Part shown: positions 27,747 to 35,228 of the stretch, one piece after another
How the letters are laid out: each line of letters opens with the position of its first letter
Numbering within the stretch: position 1 is the stretch's first letter
DNA from: Agromyces sp. Marseille-P2726
GTDB lineage: Bacteria; Actinomycetota; Actinomycetes; Actinomycetales; Microbacteriaceae
DNA: 64,000 nt
Reading direction: 5' to 3'
Assembly (NCBI RefSeq): GCF_902809835.1
Contig: NZ_CADDWM010000015.1
Location: forward strand, 434,001 to 498,000
Translations under genes and position numbers: made by a program
Notes under the pieces: generated by a model
What the model was told of the DNA's origin: nothing
The model's database searches: none
Seen by the model: only the letters and a program-made list of their open reading frames with translations

Positions 27747-29231
27747 ATGGAGACGACCGCAGCCGCCGCAGAGCAGATTCGTCATCGCCGCCCACGCGTC
27801 GTCGTCGTCGGCGATGCGCTCCTCGATCGCTGGTGGAACGGCCGAAGCCGGCGCCTCAGCCGCGAAGCGCCCGCACCGGTCGTCGAGCTCGCCGACGTGC
27901 TCGAGGCACCCGGCGGCGCAGCGAACACGGCGGCGAATGTCGCCGCGCTCGGCGCGCGCTGCGAGCTGGTGGCGGGCATCGGGCGGGATGCGGCGGGTGA
28001 GGCCCTCATCGCAGCGCTGGATCGTGTCGGCGCATCGACCCGGTACGTGCGCCGTGACCCCGGACGCCGGACGGTCACCAAGACGCGGATCGTCGCCGAC
28101 GACCAGGTTCTCGCACGCGTCGACGACGCCCGGCCGGTCGACCATCCGGGCCCGAGCCGTGACCCCGGCGAGCTCGCCGACCACCTCACCGCGGCGCTCC
28201 GGGGCGCGGACGCACTCATCGTGAGCGACTACGGATCGAGCACCCTCCCCGATGTGGTGCACGAAGCGCTCGAGAGGGTGGCGCATCCGCCGGTGGTTCT
28301 CGTCGATGCGCACGACCTCGCCCGCTGGCACCGACTCCACCCTGACGTGGTCGTGCCGAACGCCGACGAGGCGGGCCGACTGCTGGGAACGAGCCTGGGC
28401 GAATCGCGGGACCGGCGCCGGACTGCGACCCGCGCGTCGTCCGAGCTGCTCGATCGCTCCGGCGCGCGTGCGGTCATCGTCACACTCGACCGCGACGGAG
28501 CGGTGCTGCTGCGACGAGGCGCCGAGCCGGTCGTCACGTCGGCGCACCCGGTCTCCGAGCGATTCGCCGCAGGCGCCGGCGACACCTTCGCGGCCGCGAT
28601 CGCCACGGCCCTGGCCTCGGATGTGCCGCTACCCATGGCGATGCGGCTCGCCCAGGGCGCCGCCGATGTCGCGCTCGCCCACGAGGGGACGACGGTGTGC
28701 ACCGGAGACGAGCTGATGCGCCGCCTGGCGCACCCGCCCGCCGCGCTCCTGGATGCCGCGACGGTGCACGAGCAGATCGACCGTCATCGTGCGGACGGGC
28801 AGCGAGTCGTGTTCACGAACGGATGTTTCGACGTGCTGCACGTGGGCCACACGACGTACCTCAAGCAGGCCCGCGAGCTCGGCGATGTGCTGGTGGTCGG
28901 GGTGAACAGCGACGACTCCGTCCGGCGGTTGAAGGGGCCGGCGCGACCGGTCAATTCCGCAGAAGACCGTGCCGGGCTCCTCGCGGCGCTCGAGTGGGTG
29001 GACTACGTCACCGTCTTCGACGAGGACACCCCGATCGCGCTGATCGAGCGCCTGCGCCCCGACGTCTACGTCAAGGGCGGCGACTACAGCCCCGAGATGC
29101 TCGCCGAGACGCCGGTCGTCGAGGCGTACGGGGGCGAGGTCCGGTTGGTCGACTATGTGCCCGATCACTCCACGACGGCGCTCGTCGAGCGGATCAGGTC
29201 GACGACGCAGCCGGCCGAGGAACTGCGATGA
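27747..29231 (+). CDS. hldE: Bifunctional heptose-7-phosphate kinase / heptose-1-phosphate adenylyltransferase (HldE)
   Basis: A 494-residue fusion. The N-terminal PfkB kinase (about 15-320) has VVVGDALLDRWWNG, an intact GGAANTAANVAALGA substrate motif and FAAGAGDTFAA. The C-terminal cytidylyltransferase-like domain (about 345-494) has TNGCFDVLHVGHTTYLKQAR and VYVKGGDYSPE. The kinase phosphorylates D-glycero-beta-D-manno-heptose 7-phosphate at C1; the second domain makes ADP-heptose after GmhB acts. This is the same fusion order as proteobacterial HldE. ATG 27747 follows AGGGAG, and its stop overlaps the GT2 start. Confidence 0.93.
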   Translation: METTAAAAEQIRHRRPRVVVVGDALLDRWWNGRSRRLSREAPAPVVELADVLEAPGGAANTAANVAALGARCELVAGIGRDAAGEALIAALDRVGASTRYVRRDPGRRTVTKTRIVADDQVLARVDDARPVDHPGPSRDPGELADHLTAALRGADALIVSDYGSSTLPDVVHEALERVAHPPVVLVDAHDLARWHRLHPDVVVPNADEAGRLLGTSLGESRDRRRTATRASSELLDRSGARAVIVTLDRDGAVLLRRGAEPVVTSAHPVSERFAAGAGDTFAAAIATALASDVPLPMAMRLAQGAADVALAHEGTTVCTGDELMRRLAHPPAALLDAATVHEQIDRHRADGQRVVFTNGCFDVLHVGHTTYLKQARELGDVLVVGVNSDDSVRRLKGPARPVNSAEDRAGLLAALEWVDYVTVFDEDTPIALIERLRPDVYVKGGDYSPEMLAETPVVEAYGGEVRLVDYVPDHSTTALVERIRSTTQPAEELR

Positions 29232-30094
29232 CGCGTTCCGCTCGGCGCTGGTCGGGTGAGTGGGGGCGGGTCCTCCCACCGGAGGAGGACGTCGAGGTCG
29301 ACGTCCTGATCCCGACGGTGGGTCGCATCCCGGAACTGGCTGCAACCCTCGCGGGGCTCGCTGCCCAGGACGCGCCGCGGTTCGGCGTGATCATCGGCGA
29401 TCAGTCCTCGGATGCCGCGACCGCGCGCCATCCGGTCATCGCCTCCCTGCTCCGGGTCCTCGAGGCGGAGGGGCATCCCGTGTCCGTGCTCCCCCACACC
29501 GAGCGCCGCGGACTGGCGGAGCATCGCCAGTTCCTCCTGGACCGGGCGTCGGCGCCGGCGGTGCTGTTCCTCGACGACGACGTCTGGCTCGAGCCGGGTG
29601 CCCTGGAGCGCATGCACGATGCGCTCCGGGAACTCGGGTGCGGGTTCGTGGGGCAGGCCGTCCAGGGACTGTCGTACCTGCCCGACCGTCGCGACCACGA
29701 GGCGCGCAGCTTCGAGCTCTGGGACGGGCCGGTGAACCCCGAGCGCATCCGCCCCGACTCGCCCGAGTTCGAGCGGTGGCGGTTGCACAACGCGGCGAAC
29801 CTCGCGCACGTCGCGAGCCGCCTCGAGGTGCCCGACGGCGGTTGGCGCGCGTACCGCATCGCATGGGTCGGCGCGTGCGTCCTGTTCGACCGGCGAGCGC
29901 TCGTCGAGTGCGGCGGGTTCGGCTTCTGGCGTGATCTGCCGACGGACCACGCCGGCGAGGACGTCGTGGCGCAGTGGCGGGTGATGGAGCGCTACGGGGG
30001 CGCGGGGCTCGTCCCGAGCGGCGCCGTGCACCTGGAGTCGCCGACCACCGTGACCGACCGGCGCACGGAGGCGTCACGGGCGCTGCGCGTGTGA
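29228..30094 (+). CDS. GT2-family glycosyltransferase
   Basis: A 288-residue GT-A enzyme. VDVLIPTVGRIPELAATLAGLAAQ is the N-terminal nucleotide-sugar fold, VLFLDDDVWLEPGAL carries the DxD-type metal motif, and GGFGFWRDLPTDHAGEDV provides the ED catalytic-base region. No membrane span is visible. The ATG overlaps the hldE stop (ATGA at 29228-29231), which ties it to heptose metabolism. A bidirectional terminator follows 17 bp after the stop. Donor and acceptor are unknown. Confidence 0.87.
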   Translation: MTRSARRWSGEWGRVLPPEEDVEVDVLIPTVGRIPELAATLAGLAAQDAPRFGVIIGDQSSDAATARHPVIASLLRVLEAEGHPVSVLPHTERRGLAEHRQFLLDRASAPAVLFLDDDVWLEPGALERMHDALRELGCGFVGQAVQGLSYLPDRRDHEARSFELWDGPVNPERIRPDSPEFERWRLHNAANLAHVASRLEVPDGGWRAYRIAWVGACVLFDRRALVECGGFGFWRDLPTDHAGEDVVAQWRVMERYGGAGLVPSGAVHLESPTTVTDRRTEASRALRV

Positions 30095-30111
30095 CTGCTC
30101 CCGAACGACGA

Positions 30112-30137
30112 AACACCCCGGCCGCAGCCGGGGTGTT
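30112..30137. terminator. Bidirectional terminator after the GT2 gene
   Basis: AACACCCCGGC (30112-30122) pairs perfectly with GCCGGGGTGTT (30127-30137) around a CGCA loop. It lies between the plus-strand hldE-GT2 operon and the minus-strand tRNA-Val and can serve both. Confidence 0.8.
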
Positions 30138-30144
30138 GTCGTGG

Positions 30145-30216
30145 TGGGCGATACTGGGTTCGAACCAGTGACCTCTTCCGTGTCAGGGAAGCGCGCTACC
30201 GCTGCGCCAATCGCCC
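30145..30216 (-). tRNA. tRNA-Val (anticodon GAC)
   Basis: A 72-nt cloverleaf on the minus strand: acceptor GGGCGAT/ATCGCCC, D arm GCGCAGCGGTAGCGC, anticodon stem CTTCC/GGAAG with loop CTGACAC (anticodon GAC), T loop GGTTCGAACCC, discriminator A. No CCA is encoded. It is the last of three minus-strand tRNAs that share one promoter. Confidence 0.96.
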
Positions 30217-30241
30217 AAGTCCGAGATGCTCTCGGCTTGAG

Positions 30242-30312
30242 AGGTGGATACGGGATTCGAACCCGTGTATACGGCTTTGCAGGCCGCTGCCTCGCCTCTC
30301 GGCCAATCCACC
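30242..30312 (-). tRNA. tRNA-Cys (anticodon GCA)
   Basis: A 71-nt minus-strand tRNA: acceptor GGTGGAT/ATCCACC, anticodon loop CTGCAAA (GCA), T arm GGGTTCGAATCCC and discriminator U73, the identity base of cysteine tRNAs. It lies between tRNA-Gly and tRNA-Val in one transcript. Confidence 0.96.
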
Positions 30313-30369
30313 GTGTCTGGGTTCACCACCATGAGAACAGGAATCGGGCTCACGCCCGATCCTGATCAG

Positions 30370-30442
30370 AGCGGATGACGAGACTCGAACTCGCGACCCT
30401 CACCTTGGCAAGGTGATGCGCTACCAACTGCGCCACATCCGC
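30370..30442 (-). tRNA. tRNA-Gly (anticodon GCC)
   Basis: A 73-nt minus-strand tRNA: acceptor GCGGATG/CATCCGC, anticodon stem CACCT/AGGTG with loop TGCCA-type sequence giving GCC, T loop GTTCGAGTC, discriminator U. It is the first of the Gly-Cys-Val transcript. Confidence 0.96.
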
Positions 30443-30469
30443 GTTGCCCGCATTTCTGCGTGCAGAGAG

Positions 30470-30499
30470 ACTCTAACGGATACCCCGATCGATTCACAA
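30470..30499 (-). promoter_or_regulatory. Promoter of the tRNA Gly-Cys-Val transcript
   Basis: Reading the minus strand, TTGTGA (30499-30494) and TAGAGT (30475-30470) are 18 bp apart, a good -35/-10 pair, about 30 bp upstream of tRNA-Gly. Confidence 0.65.
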
Positions 30500-30534
30500 A
30501 CCGAACGGACGCGTGACACGATCGCTCGCCGATG

Positions 30535-30563
30535 TGCAAACGCACGGCGCGGTCGGCTAGTAT
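30535..30563 (+). promoter_or_regulatory. Promoter of tRNA-Val(CAC)
   Basis: TGCAAA (30535-30540) and TAGTAT (30558-30563) are separated by 17 bp, with tRNA-Val starting 35 bp downstream. It diverges from the Gly-Cys-Val promoter. Confidence 0.65.
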
Positions 30564-30598
30564 CGAGTCCGCGGTCGGAGCGATTCGGCCCATCCTTC

Positions 30599-30671
30599 GG
30601 GCGATTGGCGCAGCTGGTAGCGCGCTTCCTTCACACGGAAGAGGTCGTCGGTTCGAGCCCGGCATCGCCCA
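30599..30671 (+). tRNA. tRNA-Val (anticodon CAC)
   Basis: A 73-nt plus-strand tRNA: acceptor GGGCGAT/ATCGCCC, anticodon stem CTTCC/GGAAG with loop TTCACAC (CAC), T loop GGTTCGAGCCC, discriminator A. Its acceptor and anticodon stems are the same as in the GAC isoacceptor, which lies inverted about 0.4 kb away. Confidence 0.96.
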
Positions 30672-30702
30672 CGAACGCCCCCACTCCACTGGGGGCGTTC
30701 GT
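30671..30702 (+). terminator. Terminator after tRNA-Val(CAC)
   Basis: ACGAACGCCCCCA (30671-30683) pairs perfectly with TGGGGGCGTTCGT (30690-30702) around a six-base loop, starting at the tRNA's last base. It should end the tRNA-Val(CAC) transcript. Confidence 0.85.
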
Positions 30703-30798
30703 CGTTCACCGGCGCACGCCGTTGTGGCATCCACAGCGCCCGCCTACCCTGACGCCCGTACCCGCACGAGTGTCGAGGAGGCAGCCAGCACCGGCGAG

Positions 30799-31063
30799 GT
30801 GTCGTTCATCGAGTTCGGCGGTCGGGACGCAACGGCGGCCCGCCGCTTCTACGGAGAGCTGTTCGGGTGGACGTTCGATGTCGGACCCGGCGGCGATGGG
30901 TGCGATCGACGGCGTCGGCGTACCGGCGGGTGTCCACGGCGGCGACGAGGGAGCGGCGCCCTCCGTGTTCTTCCGGGTGGACGACCTCGATGCCGCAGTG
31001 GTCGCCCTTCGGGCTGCATCGACCGCCACACCGCTGAACGCGATCGGCGAGCCGCTCCTGAGA
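30799..31063 (+). pseudogene. VOC (glyoxalase/bleomycin-resistance) family protein, frameshifted and truncated
   Basis: From GTG 30799 one frame reads VSFIEFGGRDATAARRFYGELFGWTFDVGPGG, the start of a VOC domain. At about 30890 the family match moves to the next frame: MGAIDGVGVPAGVHGGDEGAAPSVFFRVDDLDAAVVALRAAST. Intact relatives usually have a few more residues at the junction and about 35 more at the C-terminus (the metal-binding Glu region), both absent here. The remnant ends where the PemK-like gene stops. It is a decayed gene beside a tRNA; a sequencing error would explain the frameshift but not the truncation. Confidence 0.7.
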
Positions 31064-31633
31064 TCAGCGCCAGCCGTACCGGTCACGGAGTGCGCCGGTG
31101 ATGCGCGCGTACCGGGCGGCGTCGAGCGACGCGGCTTCCCGTCGCATTCCGCCGCTGCGCACTCGGAACACGCGGTCGATTCGCGCCCAGCTGGGACGAC
31201 CGGAGGCATCCCAGGCGCCGTGGCCCAATGCCACGTAGTCGCGATCGCCGTCGTGCGGCCTGCTCGTCAGCTGGACCGCGAGGAAGTCACCGTCTCGGGA
31301 CGCCGCGACGATCGCCACGGGACGATCCTTGCCTCGTCCGTCCCGCTCCTCGTACGGCACCCAGGTCCACACGATCTCACCGGGGTCGGGATCGCCGTCT
31401 CGCGACGGGGCGTACGCCAGGCGCACGCGCTGGAGTCGTGAGGGATCCACCTCGATGGTCGCGTCGGGCCCTGCCTGCCCGGGCGACAGGAGCCCCGTGC
31501 CGGTCGACGTCCCCGTCGATGTCGCCGACGCGGCATCGGACCCGGGCTGTGAACGTGCGGCCGATCTGCGACTGCCCGACAGCGAGCGGATGACACGACC
31601 GAGGGCGGTGAGGAAGCGACTGGTGTCCGACAC
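31064..31633 (-). CDS. PemK/MazF-like protein, solitary
   Basis: A 189-residue protein. The C-terminal two-thirds match the PemK/MazF toxin fold: PDPGEIVWTWVPYEERDGRGKDRPVAIVA is the opening strand and loop, followed by VQLTSRPHDGDRDYVALG. The first 75 residues are Ser/Thr/Gly-rich and look disordered. No antitoxin gene is adjacent: upstream is amt (51 bp away) and downstream is a VOC remnant. MazF-type toxins are ribosome-independent endoribonucleases; without an antitoxin this homologue may be domesticated or inactive. Confidence 0.75.
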   Translation of the reverse strand: MSDTSRFLTALGRVIRSLSGSRRSAARSQPGSDAASATSTGTSTGTGLLSPGQAGPDATIEVDPSRLQRVRLAYAPSRDGDPDPGEIVWTWVPYEERDGRGKDRPVAIVAASRDGDFLAVQLTSRPHDGDRDYVALGHGAWDASGRPSWARIDRVFRVRSGGMRREAASLDAARYARITGALRDRYGWR

Positions 31634-31684
31634 ACCCGCACACTATCCCACCGCCCTCTCCGCGCTCCGAGGCGGACGGACCGG

Positions 31685-32905
31685 TCACACGCTCTCGAGC
31701 TGATAGCCCTCGTGCCCGTGCACCACCGTGTCGATGCCGGCGATCTCGTCCTCGTTCTTCACGCGGAATCCGATCGACTTCTCGATCGCGAAGCCGAGGA
31801 TCCAGGCGACGACGAACGAGAAGGCCATGACCGCGACCGCTGCGATGGCCTGCACCGCGAGCTGTCCGAGGCCGCCACCCGTGAACAGGCCGGTGTCGAT
31901 CGCGAAGAAGCCGAGGTACAGCGTGCCGATGAGGCCGCCGACGAGGTGGATGCCCACCACGTCGAGCGAGTCGTCGAAGCCGAACTTGAACTTCAGCTCG
32001 ATCGCGAAGGCGCACAGGGCTCCCGCGACGACACCCAGCAGGAGCGCCCAACCGGGCTCGAGGTTGGCGCACGCCGGCGTGATCGCCACCAGGCCGGCGA
32101 CCGCGCCGGAGGCGGCACCGACCGCGGTCGGCTTGCCGTCCTTGAACTTCTCGACGACGAGCCATCCGAGGATCGCTGCGGCGGTCGCGCCGAGGGTGTT
32201 GATGACGATGAGGCCCGAGTTGGCGAGACCGTTCAGCCATTCGGCCCCGGCGTTGAACCCGAACCAGCCGAACCACAGCACCGCGGCGCCGAGGAGCGTC
32301 AGGGGCACGTTGTGCGGCTTGTCCATGCCCTTCTGGAATCCGACGCGCTTGCCGAGGACGAGCGCCAACGCGAGTGCCGCCGCACCGGCGTTGATGTGCA
32401 CCGCCGTACCGCCCGCATAGTCGATGACCGCGGGCAATCCGAGCGACTCCCCGAGGTTCAGGATCCACCCGCCACCCCAGACCCAGGCCGCAACCGGGAA
32501 GTAGACCACCGTCGCCCAGATCCCGGCGAAGATCATCCACGAACCGAACTTCGCTCGGTCGGCGATCGCACCCGAGATCAGTGCGACCGTGATGATCGCG
32601 AAGGTCGCGCCGAACGCGACGCCGATGAGGTCGGTGTTCGCCGACTCACCCGTCGCGAGCCCGCCGAGTGCGAAGTCCGAGAAGGGGTTGCCCGCGAAAT
32701 CCCACACGCTTCCGACGGCGCTCATGTTGAAGCCGTAGAGCACCCAGAGCACGCTCACGAGCCCAAGTGCCCCGAAGCTCATCATCATCATGCTGACGAC
32801 GCTCTTGGCCTTGACGAGACCTCCGTAGAAGAAGGCGACGCCCGGTGTCATGAACAGCACGAGTGCGGTGGCCGTGATCGCCCACGCGATGCTTCCGGTA
32901 TCCAT
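31685..32905 (-). CDS. amt: Ammonium transporter Amt
   Basis: Trimeric membrane channel for ammonium uptake. 406 residues with about 11 membrane spans. Landmarks: TPGVAFFYGGLVKAKSVVS in the first spans, the conserved Asp and first pore His in VIDYAGGTAVHINAGAAA, and the second pore His in GIHLVGGLIGTLYLG. The C-terminal tail (IGFRVKNEDEIAGIDTVVHGHEGY) is the regulatory GlnK-contact helix. No glnK gene follows. GlnR-like sites lie 120-166 bp upstream, consistent with nitrogen control. The ATG has GAGG about 9 nt upstream. Confidence 0.95.
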   Translation of the reverse strand: MDTGSIAWAITATALVLFMTPGVAFFYGGLVKAKSVVSMMMMSFGALGLVSVLWVLYGFNMSAVGSVWDFAGNPFSDFALGGLATGESANTDLIGVAFGATFAIITVALISGAIADRAKFGSWMIFAGIWATVVYFPVAAWVWGGGWILNLGESLGLPAVIDYAGGTAVHINAGAAALALALVLGKRVGFQKGMDKPHNVPLTLLGAAVLWFGWFGFNAGAEWLNGLANSGLIVINTLGATAAAILGWLVVEKFKDGKPTAVGAASGAVAGLVAITPACANLEPGWALLLGVVAGALCAFAIELKFKFGFDDSLDVVGIHLVGGLIGTLYLGFFAIDTGLFTGGGLGQLAVQAIAAVAVMAFSFVVAWILGFAIEKSIGFRVKNEDEIAGIDTVVHGHEGYQLESV

Positions 32906-33024
32906 CTGAAATCCTCACACCTCTTGAACCTGCAGGGGACGTACCGCGAGGCGATCGAGCCAGCGTCGGCCCCGGGTACGGGTTCAGGATGGTGCGGGCA
33001 CGTTTCGGCGGAGCTCCCGCAATC

Positions 33025-33071
33025 GTTTCGTGTCCGTTACGAACACGGGCCGCAGGTAACGAGCATGTTTC
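33025..33071 (-). promoter_or_regulatory. Two GlnR-like binding modules upstream of amt
   Basis: On the minus strand the order is GAAAC-n6-GTTAC (33071-33056), a 15-bp spacer, then GTAAC-n6-GAAAC (33040-33025). The second module fits the actinobacterial GlnR half-box pattern GTnAC-n6-GAAAC, and the first is its mirror arrangement. They lie 120-166 bp before the amt start, between zapE and amt. amt is a standard GlnR target in Streptomyces and Mycobacterium. Whether this organism encodes GlnR cannot be seen in the window. Confidence 0.6.
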
Positions 33072-33087
33072 GGATGCCGCGCAGTGA

Positions 33088-34143
33088 TCAGTCGTGCGGT
33101 GGGAGCTCACCGGTCGTCAAGGCGATCATGCGGCTCATCGACCGCAGGTACTTCTTGCGGTAACCGCCCGCCATCATGTCGTCGGCGAAGGACTGGTCGA
33201 GCGGAAGCCCGCTCGCGATGATCGGGATCTCGGCGTCGTAGACCCGGTCGATGAACGCGACGAGGCGCAGCGCGGCGTTCTGGTCGTCGAGCTCTCCGAC
33301 GCCGGCGAGTGCGATGAAGTCGATGCCCTCGATGAGCTTGATGTACTTCGACGGATGCACCGTCGCGAGGTGCGCGATGAGCTCGTCGAACGTATCGAGG
33401 GAGACGCGATGACCGCGCTCGGCGAGCGCCGTCGCGGCGCGCTCGACATCGGCGTCGTCGGGGAGCGTCTCGGCGTGTCCCTCGGTGTCGCGTCGCCGGT
33501 AGTCGAGCCCGTCGATCCGCAGCGTCTCGAAGTTCGATGCCAGGCCGTGGATCTCGCGGAGGAAGTCGGCGGCAGCGAACCGCCCCTCGCCGAGCGCGTT
33601 CGGCGGCGTGTTCGAGGTGGCCGCCACGCGGGTTCCGCCGGCCATGAGTTCGCTGAGGAATCGCGTCATGAGCATCGTGTCGCCCGGATCGTCGAGCTCG
33701 AACTCGTCGATGCAGATCAGCCGGGCCCCGGAGAGGAGCTTCACGGCATTCGCGTAGCCGAGCGCGCCGACGAGGGCGGTGTACTCGATGAAGGTGCCGA
33801 AGTACTTCGGCCCGTGGGCGACGTGCCAGAGTGCGGCGAGCAGGTGGGTCTTGCCCACGCCGAACCCGCCGTCGAGGTAGACGCCCGGAAGCTCGATGCG
33901 TGCCGGACGCTTGCGCGAGAAGAATCCGCCGGGCCGCTGCGCCGCGCGCCACGCGCCGGCGAACGTCTTGAGTCGGTCGAGGGCCGCCTGCTGCGAGGGA
34001 TACTCGGGATCGGGCCGGTACGACTCGAACGACGCGTGCTCGAACTGCGGCGGCGGCACGAGCTCGGAGGCGATCTCCTCACCGGTGATCGACGGATTCC
34101 GCTCGACGAGTCGAAGGAGGGCATGAGTCGATACCGTGGTCAT
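33088..34143 (-). CDS. zapE: Cell division protein ZapE (AFG1-like ATPase)
   Basis: A 351-residue P-loop ATPase of the AFG1/ZapE family, linked to Z-ring dynamics in Proteobacteria; its job in Actinobacteria is less clear. Walker A is GGFGVGKTHLLAAL, Walker B is RLICIDEFELDDPGD, sensor I is VAATSNTPP, and the arginine region is FLREIHGLASNFE. ATG 34143 is preferred over the in-frame TTG at 34167 because MTTVSTHALLR is the usual start and GGGAG lies upstream. It diverges from the sulfurtransferase gene. Confidence 0.9.
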   Translation of the reverse strand: MTTVSTHALLRLVERNPSITGEEIASELVPPPQFEHASFESYRPDPEYPSQQAALDRLKTFAGAWRAAQRPGGFFSRKRPARIELPGVYLDGGFGVGKTHLLAALWHVAHGPKYFGTFIEYTALVGALGYANAVKLLSGARLICIDEFELDDPGDTMLMTRFLSELMAGGTRVAATSNTPPNALGEGRFAAADFLREIHGLASNFETLRIDGLDYRRRDTEGHAETLPDDADVERAATALAERGHRVSLDTFDELIAHLATVHPSKYIKLIEGIDFIALAGVGELDDQNAALRLVAFIDRVYDAEIPIIASGLPLDQSFADDMMAGGYRKKYLRSMSRMIALTTGELPPHD

Positions 34144-34286
34144 GCTGGAGAGGCTCCCGTGTTGCAACGGATGTCGGACATGCTGACTTCCACCTGCACG
34201 CCGCGTAGATTCGTTGGTGGACTGCTCACCAGCCTAGTCCGCTCCCCGCCCAGCCGTCCGACCGGACGATCCCAGGAGGTCTGCCG

Positions 34287-35186
34287 ATGCCCGCCGAGTT
34301 CGATCCTGCTGCCAAGTTCGCCGAGTACGCGCATCCCGAGCGCCTCGTCTCAACCGATTGGCTCGCGGAGCACCTCGGAGAGCCGGGCCTCGTCGTCGTG
34401 GAATCCGACGAGGACGTGCTGCTCTACGAGACCGGACACATCCCGGGCGCCGTGAAGATCGACTGGCACACGGAGCTCAACGACCCGGTCGTCCGCGACT
34501 ACGTGAACGGCGAGCAGTTCGCGGCACTCGTCGGCTCGAAGGGAATCGCGCGCGACACCACGGTCGTCATCTACGGCGACAAGAACAACTGGTGGGCTGC
34601 GTACGCCCTGTGGGTGTTCACCCTGTTCGGGCATGAAGACGTGCGGCTCCTCGACGGCGGACGCGACCTGTGGATCGCCGAGGGGCGCCCCATCACGACC
34701 GAGCCACCGCAGGTCACGCCGGTCGAGTACCCGGTCGTCGAGCGCGACGATTCGGTGGTCCGGGCCTTCAAGGAGGACGTGCTCGAGCACCTCGGCAAGC
34801 CGCTCATCGACGTCCGCTCCCCCGAGGAGTACACCGGTGAGCGCACGAGCGCCCCCGCGTACCCCGAGGAGGGCGCGCTCCGGGCGGGGCACATTCCCAC
34901 CGCGGCATCCGTGCCCTGGGCCCGTGCGGCGGCCGGCGACGGCACGTTCAAGACCCGCGCCGAGCTCGACTCCATCTACCGCGACGAGGTCGGGCTGTCC
35001 GACGGCGACGAGGTCATCGCGTACTGCCGCATCGGTGAGCGCTCGAGCCACACGTGGTTCGTGCTGCAGTACCTGCTCGGGTTCGAGAACGTGCGGAACT
35101 ACGACGGCTCCTGGACCGAGTGGGGTAGCGCAGTACGCGTGCCCATCGTCACCGGTGCCGACCGCGGAGAGCCGCCCGCCGGCTGA
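34287..35186 (+). CDS. Sulfurtransferase with two rhodanese domains
   Basis: A 299-residue tandem rhodanese (thiosulfate or 3-mercaptopyruvate sulfurtransferase; SseA/CysA type). The N-terminal inactive-type domain has [20 protein letters not shown]-like core residues; the C-terminal domain has [13 protein letters not shown] and the active-site loop [12 protein letters not shown] with the catalytic Cys. It is followed 42 bp later by a SufE gene. That pairing suggests it supplies or handles sulfane sulfur for Fe-S or thiol metabolism. Confidence 0.93.
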   Translation: MPAEFDPAAKFAEYAHPERLVSTDWLAEHLGEPGLVVVESDEDVLLYETGHIPGAVKIDWHTELNDPVVRDYVNGEQFAALVGSKGIARDTTVVIYGDKNNWWAAYALWVFTLFGHEDVRLLDGGRDLWIAEGRPITTEPPQVTPVEYPVVERDDSVVRAFKEDVLEHLGKPLIDVRSPEEYTGERTSAPAYPEEGALRAGHIPTAASVPWARAAAGDGTFKTRAELDSIYRDEVGLSDGDEVIAYCRIGERSSHTWFVLQYLLGFENVRNYDGSWTEWGSAVRVPIVTGADRGEPPAG

Positions 35187-35228
35187 TTTCCGGGGCGATC
35201 GGCGGGCCGGTGGGCCCGGAGTGGGACA

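Noticed and set aside
30145-30671. The two valine tRNAs as an inverted repeat defining a mobile element
   Set aside because: Similarity is explained by their being isoacceptors; no integrase, direct repeat or cargo is enclosed between them.
30799-31063. Programmed frameshift in the VOC gene
   Set aside because: No slippery heptamer is visible at the junction near 30890, and the C-terminal metal-ligand region is also missing, which favours decay.
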